A DNA stretch of 64,000 nt. Origin: Leguminivora glycinivorella (Eukaryota; Arthropoda; Insecta; Lepidoptera; Tortricidae). A program made the position numbers and the translations under genes. Position 1 is the stretch's first letter, and every line of letters begins with the position of its first letter. The stretch lies in assembly GCF_023078275.1 (NCBI RefSeq), contig NC_062983.1:55001-119000 (forward strand), in the 5' to 3' direction. Below are positions 21,215 to 32,763 of this stretch, piece by piece. The notes under the pieces are model-generated. The model ran no database searches and was not told the DNA's origin. It saw nothing but the letters and a program-made list of their open reading frames with translations.

Positions 21215-21326
21215 AGTCATGGATGTTATCTATGTATATAAGTATGTATTTATCTATTTAAGTATGTATATCGTTGCTTAGCACTCATAGTACAAGCTTT
21301 GCTTAGTTTGGGGCTAAGTTGATCTG

Positions 21327-23192
21327 CACAGATAGAAAATATCTCTTCAACCAAAGAAACCTATTTGAACCAAGAGATATCCAGTTTCCCATATCAGGAA
21401 GATTTTAATTACTTGATATAAAACATAAAATGTCTCGATGTTTATTACTTGCACTAACCATTTTATATCTTAACATGATTAGCAAAACAATCTTTTTTTA
21501 AAAACTTAATCATTTATTCCAAGAGCGTAAACGTTTTGTTCAGTGATAATTATTACTCAGAAGCAAATCAGCAAGTTCTTAAAAACAAGTATAATATTTC
21601 TTGGTTCTAAGTAATAAAATTGTTGTATTAAGAGTTATGACGGTTTTCGGTTAAGAGTTATGCATAATTAAAGTAAAAGTTAATGTTTCTTGGGGTGAAA
21701 CAATTAGTTACTTACACCAAATATATACATTTTTCATTTTAAAAGTTCTGACGGTATTAGATGAAGATTTACATGTTTGAAGTTAGATTTAATGTTTCTT
21801 GGGGTGAAACAGTAAGTATCTTAAACCAAATATACTTACTTCTTGGATGTAATTTATCTTATTTCATTTAAAATATATAATTTCTTGAAATGAAATTTTA
21901 TATTTCTTAGATTGAGTAAATAATGTTTGTAGCGGGGGTGCGCGCGGGGAGAGAAGGGAAAGCCGAAATGACGTGAGAGGTGTGTATTATGTTCAATAAC
22001 CCGTACGTTACAAGCTTATAACTCAGAACGAAGACGAGTTCCCCAGCCAGTTAGAGAGAGAGAGAGAACTGGAGCGGAAGCACGTTTAGGATAGTCCTCA
22101 ATAATAGCGCGTAGTTCCCAGAGGGAAGCAGGGGGCTATTATGTCGGAATTTGTATTCCTATGATTCGATACATATCAAGTTCCAACCGGCGAGCCTAAC
22201 CAAATCGGGAAAAATCTTAACACCGCGATGTACGAATTCTATGGGCTGGGGTCAGCGCCATCTAGCGGGTTTTTTGGTAACTAAACCGGTGTCGCCGCTC
22301 GGCGCGCGAACTAAATCTTGAAGCAAAACTTTATTATTTTTCGATCTAAACGTGTTGATTCTCAAATGGAACTTGTAGGCATTAAATCAAGAATTTGTGA
22401 TATGAAGCCAAGAATGTAATAAATCTTGACCTAAGTCCGTGTTGATTTTTTATTTAAAACCTGCTCGAATTATGAATGAAGTCTATAAGCATCAAACCAA
22501 GAATTATTATAATCAAGCCAAGATTGTTCTAAATCTTGAAGTAAAACCTTGATATTTTTTGATTTGAACTTGTTGATTCTCAAATGGAGCTTGTAGACAT
22601 TAAATCAAGAATTTGTGACACAAAGCCAAGAACTTAATAAATCTTGACATAAATCTGTGTTTATTTTTGTTTTAAGTTATTCTGGAACTTTGAATGGAGT
22701 TGCAAAGCATCAAATCAAGAACTATTAAAATCAAGCCAAGATTGAACTAAATATTGACGTAAAACCGTGTATTTTTTTTATTTAAACTTTTATGTCTTGA
22801 CTGTAGAACGTAAAAGTTAAATTAAGAAATTATGATTTCCTATTAAAAACGCAGAATTCTTGTAGTTAAATTGTGGTGAATCTTCTTTTAACAGGTTTTT
22901 ATTTTTGCTTTGATAAAGGTTACTTGAACCAAAGACGTTTTTTAAGAACTAGCATATTCATACTAAAACGGTGTAATATTTTGTTGCAAATAAATACTTC
23001 TTTGATTCAAATCTGTCCTATTTGTACCAAATGTATATAAAGTTACGACTGAACAATTTTGATTCTTCTTGAAAAAGGAATATCCCTTTAGGTTAAGACC
23101 ATGTTATTAGATGAAGAATTATATTATTCCTTTTAAATAACAGTGTTTGAGAGAGTTTTCCGTCTTAAATTAAAATATCTTTTCTATCTGTG
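21327..23192. mobile_element. 1.87-kb AT-rich terminal-inverted-repeat element inside the SINE
   Basis: Ends CACAGATAGAAAATATCT and AAGATATTTTCTATCTGTG-like sequence at 23172-23192 are inverted repeats. The SINE reads on across it with TG shared at the junction. It has no long frame. It contains subrepeats: TTTCTTGGGGTGAAAC at about 21687 and 21794, and a 219-bp period from 22353 to 22790. A GC-richer insert at about 21928-22310 includes an AG run and a block homologous to the flank of the telomeric array. Confidence 0.6.
22353..22800 (+). repeat. Two diverged tandem units of about 219 bp
   Basis: GTTGATTCTCAAATGGA starts at 22353 and again at 22572. The following ATTAAATCAAGAATTTGTGA and AATCAAGCCAAGATTG segments repeat in the same order. 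It lies inside the 1.87-kb element. Confidence 0.75.
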
Positions 23193-23245
23193 TGTGTAAG
23201 GTGTCCCCAATATTTATTTATTTTATTTATTTATTTATTCTGTGC

Positions 23246-26200
23246 AACAGTACAAGACTCCCCCTCAATCTGCGTTTTTCTATTCATTTCGGAAAACGGT
23301 TAGATGTTGCAAACTTTTTTGTATTATAGTAAGTACCTAATACCTTACCTTTTCAAGTCTAACATGACATGACAGCGTCAATTCAGTACGGAAAAAAATG
23401 AGGAAATGTCGGACGGCTTTCTTTGATTACCTACCTTAAGATTTAGTGAATAATTCGTGTTGAGTTTACTTAACATGTAGATAATTAGTGTAGGATCAAA
23501 AAGTCATTTCATTGCCTTTCCACCAAATAAAGAGTTCGGCTGTGGTTTAATTTGTGTATACATAGTGTTGTCTGGTGTCAGTGAGTGATACCTACTCGTG
23601 GTACTGGAATATTGGCTGCCGTCAAAGAGCAGGGAGCGAAGGCGCGTCGCAGTCCGGTGCAACTGCTGGAAGCCACCCTGTTTCTTCAAACCCTGCGGGC
23701 CAAAGCCGACCGTATTGCTGTGCGGGTAAGTCAAGTAATTATGATTTTTGAAATGCAAATATCACGATGGATTAGTTTACCACCCTGCGGTTAGCCACTC
23801 GAGCTATCCATCGTGTATAATGGAACACCTCGAGTGTCGGATGTCGCGTGGGATTCTTCGCGACGACACGACCACGTCTAGAGCTCCTAGTTCTTTATTT
23901 TGTGGCTACCACACTTGTGCTGCTCTTACGACGGCTCATTGTGTTTAAATGTAGCCGCAGTGTCATGCGCCTGACGTGTGACGACGCAAATGGGTGGTTT
24001 CCGAATAACAGCCGCGGTCGCACATGTCGCTCGCAGTCGTGCGGTCCACTAATTACACAGTCAACTTTGTTCCTATACTTACATCACATGCTCGTTTCGT
24101 TTTGAACAAACCGATATTACCGAAGAGGCGTAGGCCACGTCTTTGCCTTTGGCTAGTCTGTATTAATAAATAAATAAATAAGAGCACACGATGCGGTCAA
24201 AGTGTCATAGCATCAACTAAATCATGCAAAACATGGAATTAAGAATTATGATTTTTGTATAAGTACTTTAAGCAGCAATTTATTTAGTGGCAGGTCGGCC
24301 TAAAATTAGACAAGTCATAAGGCTTTGCTGTTCCCATTTCCGTAGGCAAACCATTGTGCGCAAACTACATCATAATTATATTTTAATATATTAGCCCTGC
24401 ACAACTACGCGGTGTATCTAAACGATGATGGCAGTCGGGGGTTTTTTCAAAATTTTAATTTTGTGGTTAGGTTATAATTAGAGTACGCACGGATCGTGAG
24501 TGTGGATCTACACGAATTACACCAAGTATGACATGGGGTTCTTCAAGTAGCAGGTATTTAGGGTTCTCAAAGATCGGCAACGCATAAGACAAGTGACTCC
24601 CGTGATGTTGCTTATGTCCATGGGCGGCGATGACTGCTTCCCATCAGGCGGCTCGTCTGCTCGTTTGCTGCCTATTTCGTAAAAAAATAGCTCATTAATA
24701 CGCAACGGCTGGTTCGTCTGTTCTCTAGATTAGGCTGATTATCTCCATCTCCATCACCGAAAAGGTAAAATACCTCTTTGAAGTTGCGCATAAAAACTTT
24801 GTGACAACGCCACACATAATATGTCAGCATCTTATCACAAAACTCATCTAATGCACATTCAAAGAGTTTTTTTTTCTCAAGGATAATGATGAGGAATCCC
24901 AATTGCTGAAATTGTTCCTCTCTGATTAGCAGTTGAGTGGTCGTTTAGCACCATCCCCACACGTGCGTGTCTCCTCACACGCAAACTGCTGAATGCTTTT
25001 ATTATAGTTTTTGTCCGCCGGCGTGATTCCCTGTGGGCTGTGGGCGTGGATACGATCCGAACATGTTTCTAACGACGGCATTACTTACCCGCACGAAGCG
25101 ACATCACGCTCGCGCTCACCTGCGAAGCCACAATACCAGTCATGGTAAACATGACATTTGTTCTTACATTGTATCGTGCAGTCGTCGCACGCATTTACTT
25201 CACTCGCATCTTCGCGACATACATATACAATAGTACGTTTTTGCATTGGAAACTTTATATCAATGTCTGTAGCTCCTGATGCTGATTTTACGCTCATACC
25301 AGACGCGTTGTTTATTATTATTCATGTTTGAAATAGTTGAGCTTTACTTAGGATATCAGCAATGTTCAGGCTGTGTGGTGTGCAGGCTCGGGCGAGCCGC
25401 CGCGCGCCAGCCACGCCGGGCTCCGGAAATCCTCGCCCGGGGGACCGCAGTAATTACGCGCGCCCCCAAACTGAACTCGACCTTAATCGCCTTTGACTAA
25501 GTCTACTTTTATTTTTATACCTAAGATTCCTTTGAGAGTTGTAACGGCGGAAAAATCGACTGTATATGCGGGGTGGAAGGTTGGAGACAGGTCTCGGCTC
25601 GACAGCGCGCAGCGGCAGCGGCGGCGGCGCGCTTTAATATTCTGCCGGTGCGGTGTTATGTTATCGCTGCGCTGCCTACAAACTCCAGTACAATGTTCTA
25701 AATGAACAAGTTTCTAAAATAACATATTCAACATGAAAATAAAAGTTCCACCTTCCACCCACCGTCCATGTTATTAAAAACAGGATTATAGCCCGCGCTT
25801 ATCTTGTGAGAGTTGTGAGGTCTGAAAACTAAGTTGGAGTTTTGTATGAATTTTACCAGCTGGGTAACACCAACACCATAAAGAAGTAGTAAGTAGTAAG
25901 TAGAAGTACAATATTTATTTATAGTGTAGCACCGCACCGCCACCGCGGCCCATCGTCCACAGTATAACATAGCGAGTGGCAGGCTTCACCGACACGCTGA
26001 GCTCATGAGCTGCAGCCACAGATCCCGGCGAGAATAACCGCCTCCGTCCGGTCCGCGGCACATGTAGACGTGCCGTAAATGAGTGCGGTCGGGGCGGCCG
26101 CTTTATTGCCTGGTTGTATTATGCCACGTTACAACCGAGCCACAAATAACATTACCAAATTACTGATGCCAATGCCGAGAGTTGACAGGGTTTTCTTGGT

Positions 26201-29200
26201 TTTAGAGTTGAGATTGAGATTCATGCATACTATGTGATTTCTAAATTCCGATCATACTTATCCCTGAAATTAGATTATATTATCTTCTCTAGATCTGTTC
26301 GAGAAAAACAATTGAAATTACAGAATAATCATACCTACCTACTAGATTGTACGAAAAAAAAGACTAGTCCTGTTATTGTTCAACTCATTTCCATCTTTAT
26401 TAGGTCTCTGTCAACTTCTTATTAGGTAGGACGGGTGTCATTTCGTAATCAACATAAAAACTGTTTATAGGATAATACAATGTATCAGCGGACACTATGA
26501 GTTGCCGTTGCCGTATAATGGTCCTGTCCCGGAGCGATCGAGTGTCCATTATGAGAGCAGTCGTTTGGCTGCAGGTATTAGAGCCCGGCGAGCAGCCCGC
26601 GCCCGCGCCGGGGCCGGGAACGCCGCTGGCGGCTCGCCGGGCTCTAATAGACGGGCGCCGTCACAACACTCACAACACAAGCCGCGGCTGATAAAAAGAT
26701 TATGCATATTTATGAGTTTTATTACGACGCGTAATGATACTCGCGCGGCTCATCGGCAACGCCTGCGCGCGTGACCGGCCGCGGCCCGAGTCTGTGCGCC
26801 CCTTTGTATGTACAGCCAGTCACTATAATACACAAACACGCATTCAACGGATTCAACAATAAAAGCCAAGGAAAATTATTATGTATGCGTGATGGGGCCC
26901 GTCCTACGAAATATTGTAAACAGCCGGAAGTCCTTATTGTGATTATGCCTGTAATGTGATATGCAATAAATAATTCTAATTCTAATTCTAAAAATTTCTA
27001 AAAGCAATCATAATTATCATATGTATATCTATGACGCGCCTGAACCACTCCGTAACCAGCCGTAAAATGTACACTTTGTCTAATTCCCGTATTCATTGCT
27101 TTAAATTCCGAAGGCCCTTTTCAGAGCTCACGCACTATGTACATTACTGCTTTAATTTACCGATATGGGCACAGACAGACAATTTCAGAAATCAATAGTC
27201 CCCCACTTGTCCCGGGGCCCGGGGCAGGCTTGATCGCAATAACCGACAAAAAAGAGTGTACTTAGACAAAAGAGTCCCGTCCGCTGCACAAAAGAATAAT
27301 CAATCGAGAGCGCAAGATAAGCGCGGCCGGTTTTATTGTGCCATTTGTGCGTGCTTCAGCAACCCCGGGAACCATTGACTCATTTATTACTTCGTAAGGG
27401 ACGTGGCAAACAAGCACCAAAAATATTATATTCTCAGTACCACCGCTGTGAACGAGCCAAGTCTATAGTCTAGCCAGTCTATGCGACCATCAATGGCGCG
27501 CGTCATGAGTCGAACTCATTAACCAATCGCGTTTTAGTGTTACACCAAGGCGCATCGAACGAGTTTAGTCGAAATGATATTAGTGGCTTGTCCTTACTTT
27601 TGAAATCTTTGGTAAGAACCCTTTCTGCGCATGAATAACCCGCATTTCCATATTCTGGCGAGTGCGGACACGGCCTCTGGCCGGGACTGTGGTTGCGCTG
27701 GCGTAGACGAGGCCAGGTCTCTGCTTTTCCAGTAACCTGGAAATCCGGTGCGTCTTCCTCTTTCTCTCAGCACTTTTCCGGACCTTTAAGATAGTTGTAA
27801 CGTATGCCCCGGTCCTGCATCTGACTGACCTAATCAAAACGGGGTCATTCCAATCCAACACTATGTTTTTCGATTTTCTCTGTAAGTAATTAAGTTTTGG
27901 GTCCATATACTCATTTTGCTATATTCATCGCGATAATTCATCATACTGATTGTTGCGAGATTGAAAGCCAGACTAGATAATACCCTGACTTTAGAGGTCT
28001 GTTTGATAAAATGTGCATATAAAGGGAAGGCACTTGACTTAACCGAGGGGAATGTCGGCCAGAATGGGAACGTCAGCCGGCGGCGTGACGTCACCAGCAC
28101 ACGGCCAGCGTCCACGCCACACACTAGACGGGAGGTCGCCCTCGCCCCGCATACTACAGTCGGCATTGATTATACAATAATATACATACTAATACAGCCA
28201 AAATATACCCTCGAATACTTTTTTATTAAATCTGGATTCGTTACGACAATTTTCTTATATTATACTTGGCAGAGGAGGACCCGAGGGACCAATATCCACC
28301 GTCGACGTTCCATTAAAGTCGGGCAATAAAGTCCGGCCCGCGGGCGCCGCGAGGGCTCACACGAGCGGCCCATTCTTTCGTCCCCTACGAATTCGACTTT
28401 CAATCAAATTGCCAATCTCAAACACAAGTGGCTGTCCTTCTACGAGTATTTTAATATTGGTTATTGCTTAATGAAGCAATATTATTTCTGTACCAATGGG
28501 GCAGAAATACATTCATTCCAATTCTGGTTTGATCTGTAGCTTAGGTTCTTAGCAAGTATATCTGTAGATTCAGGTTAAAGTTATATCGGTCGGATGCGGC
28601 AGCAGCGGATGTGTCTGTGGATGTAAATATAGTATAGTCCGCCTGTGCGGGTCCCGCTGCCGCCTGCCGTTATGCCGTGCCGTCTTCCGTCCCGTCTCGG
28701 CGGAGCTCAGAAGCTTAGGCGGAGGCGGAGGTGGACGAGTTATGAATTGTCTATGAGCTCATTGCGCGCAGATATTGGAAAGATTCGCATTAAATACCGA
28801 TGGTATTATATCGAGCGGGAACTTCTAGTATGCGTTCCGCCGCTGGCACAATTAAGGCCCGATTCAATGTGGAGTTCCTGGAATAAAGGGTCTTTATGAG
28901 TTGTAAGGACATTTTTAGCAGCATTTGTGTTGGATTTCGGATAAAAAGGCCCCTTATTCACTTGAAGCGTATAAGGACCTATTAAAAATTTACAAATATC
29001 GGATTGCACAAACAGTTTTAAACAAATAAAACAGCTCAGTCGGGACTAGAAATAAAGTCTTGGCAACAATTTTAGACAACAAGAACAAACTTTGTCCACC
29101 ACTATTATTTTATTTTATCATTTAACGTATTCGTAAAACATAGATATGCTAGTAGCGGGGTGCAATATTTTGTCCCATACATGGTGTGTGTATCATAAAT

Positions 29201-30214
29201 ACAATCTACACCTCCAGCGAGAGCCCACGTCGCCGCTAAACTGCGGATTTACAAGCACTAACAACAACACCTTGAACTACCCTCTGGTAGAGCTTATGAT
29301 TATGGTAATAAGATTTAGGTGTGGTTAGCCAACAGTGTGGATGGTACTCCGGCGCGGCACCTTTATGCCTGTAATCAGATCGAAGCACTCTTTGATAGCG
29401 TACCTTGGCTACCGTGGCTCTCGTTTCTCCGCAAAACCTCCAACTTACGGAAAAGTATAGTAAAACACACTAAAGCCTATACTTGTGTTGCGTCGAATGA
29501 GTAAGGATGCCAGTATTATTATGCAAATTAAGATAATCGTAATATAAAGTTAGTAGCATTGATTGATGCTATAATACAAGCAATGATACCACAGATGTCA
29601 CGTGTTCAGCACACATTCTAACTTCTCCTGTCGACTGAGAGCAACAGCACCCATTAGTCGCCGTCGCGGGCAGTGCTCTCGTTTGCAACTAAGCGGCCAA
29701 AGCCCCGAACACTTGGAGGTCCCGGAGCGATAGCGGGGCTTACTGGATCGCTATAACTTGAGTGTGTAGGTACATGTCCGCTTTAACCGCAACCGTAGCG
29801 CTGTCGTCTTTAGTGCACGTCTCTGCTCTCTGCACGGTCTGCACGTGTGGGTTGCAGTCGTTAGCAAACGCTCCCGTGCCGCATCACTTTAATACCGAAA
29901 GAAAAGTAAGGCCGAGTCTCTCTTTGATTCAAGAATTTTAGGAGATGTAAATTCCTCTTTAAACAATCCCAACTTTAAGAATCTCATCATCATCATCATC
30001 ATCCTGCGTAAAAATCTCAAAAATTAGATTTAAAAATGTTGCCAGAATGTTGTGCTTATTGCAACAAGATTTGAATATCATAAATTAAAAATTATCTACC
30101 TACCTATTCATTATGTCATTCTGCAAGGCCGTATATCTAGAAAACCACCCGACTGTACGGTATGTCGCCGTACGTTTTACTTATAGTGGTTCGCAGTTAC
30201 ACTGGCGGGTGTAT
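23246..30214. other. Gene-poor region with GC-rich islands
   Basis: No supported coding gene. 23577-23726 is exon-like: it has an initiator-like TCAGT, an open frame without ATG and a strong donor CGG|GTAAGTC. 24520-24690 is a common lepidopteran repeat (CCATGGGCGGCGATGACTGC, CGGCTCGTCTGCTCGTTTGC). GC-rich islands lie near 25380-25480, 26500-26700, 27300-27420, 28030-28160 and 28320-28400. They often sit beside TTTATTG or TTTATGAG homeodomain-like words and could be enhancers. A CAT run lies at 29987-30003. Confidence 0.4.
26576..26649. repeat. Perfect 18-bp GC-rich inverted repeat
   Basis: Arms 26576-26593 and 26632-26649 (core TTAGAGCCCGGCGAGC and complement) are exact around a 38-base loop that is about 84 percent GC. 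It is not flanked by obvious transposon ends. Confidence 0.85.
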
Positions 30215-30568
30215 AAAACCGCCTTCAAAAATAAGCGCGTTACAAAACACGGAGAAACTAAAAAGCCAAAAATAATAAACCTTTCAATTCAGATTTCTTA
30301 TCGTATTGCAATAAGCTAAACATCCAAATTATAAACAAATCAATTATTTTTGTAGTCGGTACCAAACCTGTTCGTCGCCTTGCTATTGCCTGTTTGACCC
30401 ACCCAACCATACACAGGCTGGTACCGACTCCAAAAATAATTGAATTGTTTATAATTTGGATGTTTAGCTTATTGCAATACGATAAGAAATCTGAATTGAA
30501 AGGTTTATTATTTTTGGCTTTTTAGTTTCTCCGTGTTTTGTAACGCGCTTATTTTTGAAGGCGGTTTT
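30215..30568. repeat. Near-perfect inverted repeat with 150-bp arms
   Basis: Arms 30215-30364 and 30419-30568 are reverse complements with only about three mismatches around a 54-base loop. The right arm continues into the repeat at 30569-31160, and its diverged homologue starts the copy at 46848. A transcript would fold into a long hairpin. Confidence 0.9.
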
Positions 30569-31160
30569 ATTTTTTGTTAAAAAGTTTATTTATTTGTTGA
30601 TTTTTAGTGGTTCCTAGTGATATTATATGTATCAGTCCGAATACATGTACAGTAGTGAAAGAATTATCCTTTAACTCCTAACCATTGAGGAGTTGACCTT
30701 CCATCATCAGCTCAGTTGATTTTTAGTGGTTCCTAGTGATATTATATGTATCAGTCCGAATACATGTACAGTAGTGAAATAATTATCCTTAAACTCCTAA
30801 CCATTGAGGAGTTGACCTTCCATCATCAGCTCAGCCACATAAAATTATTACCATCAGACGTAAATACTGGTGTACCTTTGAAAAATATACTAAAAACATT
30901 ACATGTGCCTATAACATTTGAAGAGTTCCCTCGATTTCTCCAGGATCCCATCATCAGACCCTGACTTGGTGCCAATGGGACCATCTCGGGGTTATACCGG
31001 TTCGATCAAAAAAAAAATTTTGAAAATCGGTCCACGATTCTCGGAGATATCGAGTAACATACATACAAAAAAATAATAAATGAAGTCGGTTAAAAAAAAA
31101 AACATTCAGTCGAATTGAGAACCTCCTCCTTTTTTGAAGTCGGTTAAAAAGCGAGGCGGG
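30569..31160 (+). mobile_element. Lepidopteran modular repeat, copy 1
   Basis: It has a 119-bp tandem duplication (units from 30596 and 30715). The block ending TCCAGGATCCCATCATCAG follows, then TCTCGGAGATATCGAGTAAC, an A run and the tail GAGAACCTCCTCCTTTTTTG with AGTCGGTTAAAA. The copy at 46848-47560 has the same order, and 56120-56620 is a relative. The class is unknown to me. Confidence 0.7.
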
Positions 31161-32646
31161 ACGTTTTGTGATCGCCTCGGAGCGTGACGGCGACGGCAAA
31201 TGGAATTAGCACTCACGGCGAGACGTGTCGGTCACGATCAATTAGAGAAGCCTCTGCCTTCCACTGGCTTCCACACTTAGGTACCAACTACCCACACCCA
31301 CTTCGATCACTTAGGTACTTCGGTGGCAAATAATATTACAGATCCCCGATGGTAAACAGTCTTTGTATCCTATGGATTCTTGAAACTCCAGAAGTGTGTG
31401 CACACCTTCATTAGGTTCTGGTTCTGGCTACTGGCTTACTCACCGGCAAAAGTGGTGTCTAGCTAGTGTTACATAGTTGCGTTTTCTGAGATTGTTATTA
31501 GGTATAATGTTATAATTATAAGCAACAAAGGTAAGAGAAATACCGTTTTAATTGTGAGTTAGATAACCGCATCTGCAGTCGACAGTAACATAACAGACGG
31601 CGGAACTATGACTCGTGACGTGAGCTTACGCCGTCAGGCGGAGGGCGTGTTATCGCGGCGTGTCCGGGACGCGGGACACGGCCTGGGCGGGGCCAGCACT
31701 CCACCCGGACACACGGTTAGGCTAAACCAGTGTTCATGACAGGAGGGAAGCAGTAAATAGGCTAGCTTACTCGTACTCATACGGGCAGCTGAAGGGTGGA
31801 AGCGTGTGTATAGTACTGTTCAAACTGTAACTCAAAGAGGTACTGTAACTAGGCACTCTGACCAGCCTACCCATCATGTATAAACTTCCCGCCATGTAAG
31901 AATGTTTGTGTAAGGATATCCCTAAAACTTGGGTTGATCAAAAGATCACTCATCCAATCTACTCTACATGAAACGGCTGATAGTAGATTACATTACAAAC
32001 CTACTGCCAATATAATGGCCAATAACAAGTACATGAAATCCTTGTAAGATGTGAAGTACCTTAGTTTGGGAAATCATTCGTACCCTCTCCTCTGAATTTT
32101 TAAATGGAAAGCTAAATTCTACATAGACAATAAATTTAGCTGTCAATACATAAGCTTTTGACGAGTGACGCATCAGTGTGTGTAACGCACGTGTAGCGCA
32201 CTTTAGTGAAATATCCTCCATTACATAATTCATGGTGGTTCTTATCCCGCCGCGCTTTGTGCAATGGCGCGTCGAGAATGCGAATGAAAGGGGCAGGAAC
32301 AACGATTTTAAAACAGAGGACAAAGCAATTTGTACAATTCCGACTGAACATTCTCGTTTGATACGCGTTGGCGGAAATGCTACAATGAAATTGGTTGATA
32401 ATTGATGGGTACGCTTTGGCTCGTATTCGTGCTTAGCGATGTTACTGACATCGCTTGGCGTAGGCATGCCACGTCCTTACGAAGTAACATATAAGTCCTG
32501 GGACTCCTGGGTCAGGAAAGTATTGGCGGCCGCTGCACGCTCGCGCTCGGTGCAGCGAGTCGTCACGAGCGTTCAGAATGGGATTGGACTCGCGTCGGCG
32601 TCGCCGCGCCGTCGCGCTCGCGGCTACGCAACAGTAGGGGTGACTT

Positions 32647-32763
32647 AGTGCGTTTTTACATTCCGATCCGATATCGGATGTAGGACCGATATCCCACACA
32701 TTAAAGCGGCCATCTTTTTTTTGCCTTTGAAATCCTTCTATCCGGGTAATGTGAAAATGCACT
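32647..32763. mobile_element. GTGCGTTTT mini-MITE, copy
   Basis: About 117 bases with ends AGTGCGTTTTTACATTCCGA and GTAATGTGAAAATGCACT, and a centre with GCGGCCATCTTTTTT. Same family as 41109-41236 and 62505-62632. Confidence 0.75.

Larger units (their letters stand above)
20931..23240 (+). mobile_element. tRNA-headed SINE, copy 1, broken by two later insertions
   Basis: The head at 20931 has an A-box-like TGGCTCAGTCGG and the B box GGTTCGAATCC. The body is GCATTTATTTGTGTGATGAG, and the tail GGTGTCCCCAATATTTATTT resumes only at 23200. Alignment by eye to the minus-strand copies at 49.9 and 58.8 kb shows two interruptions, 21049-21214 and 21327-23192. Pol III promoters of this type drive SINE transcription. 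Confidence 0.8.

Noticed and set aside
27580..27906. 108-codon minus-strand open frame
   Set aside because: No recognisable domain and no splice support. The composition is basic as expected from the local sequence.
31988..32467. 159-codon minus-strand open frame
   Set aside because: The length is near what chance gives in 64 kb. No motif, splice or codon pattern was seen, and the right end lies in a GC-rich block.
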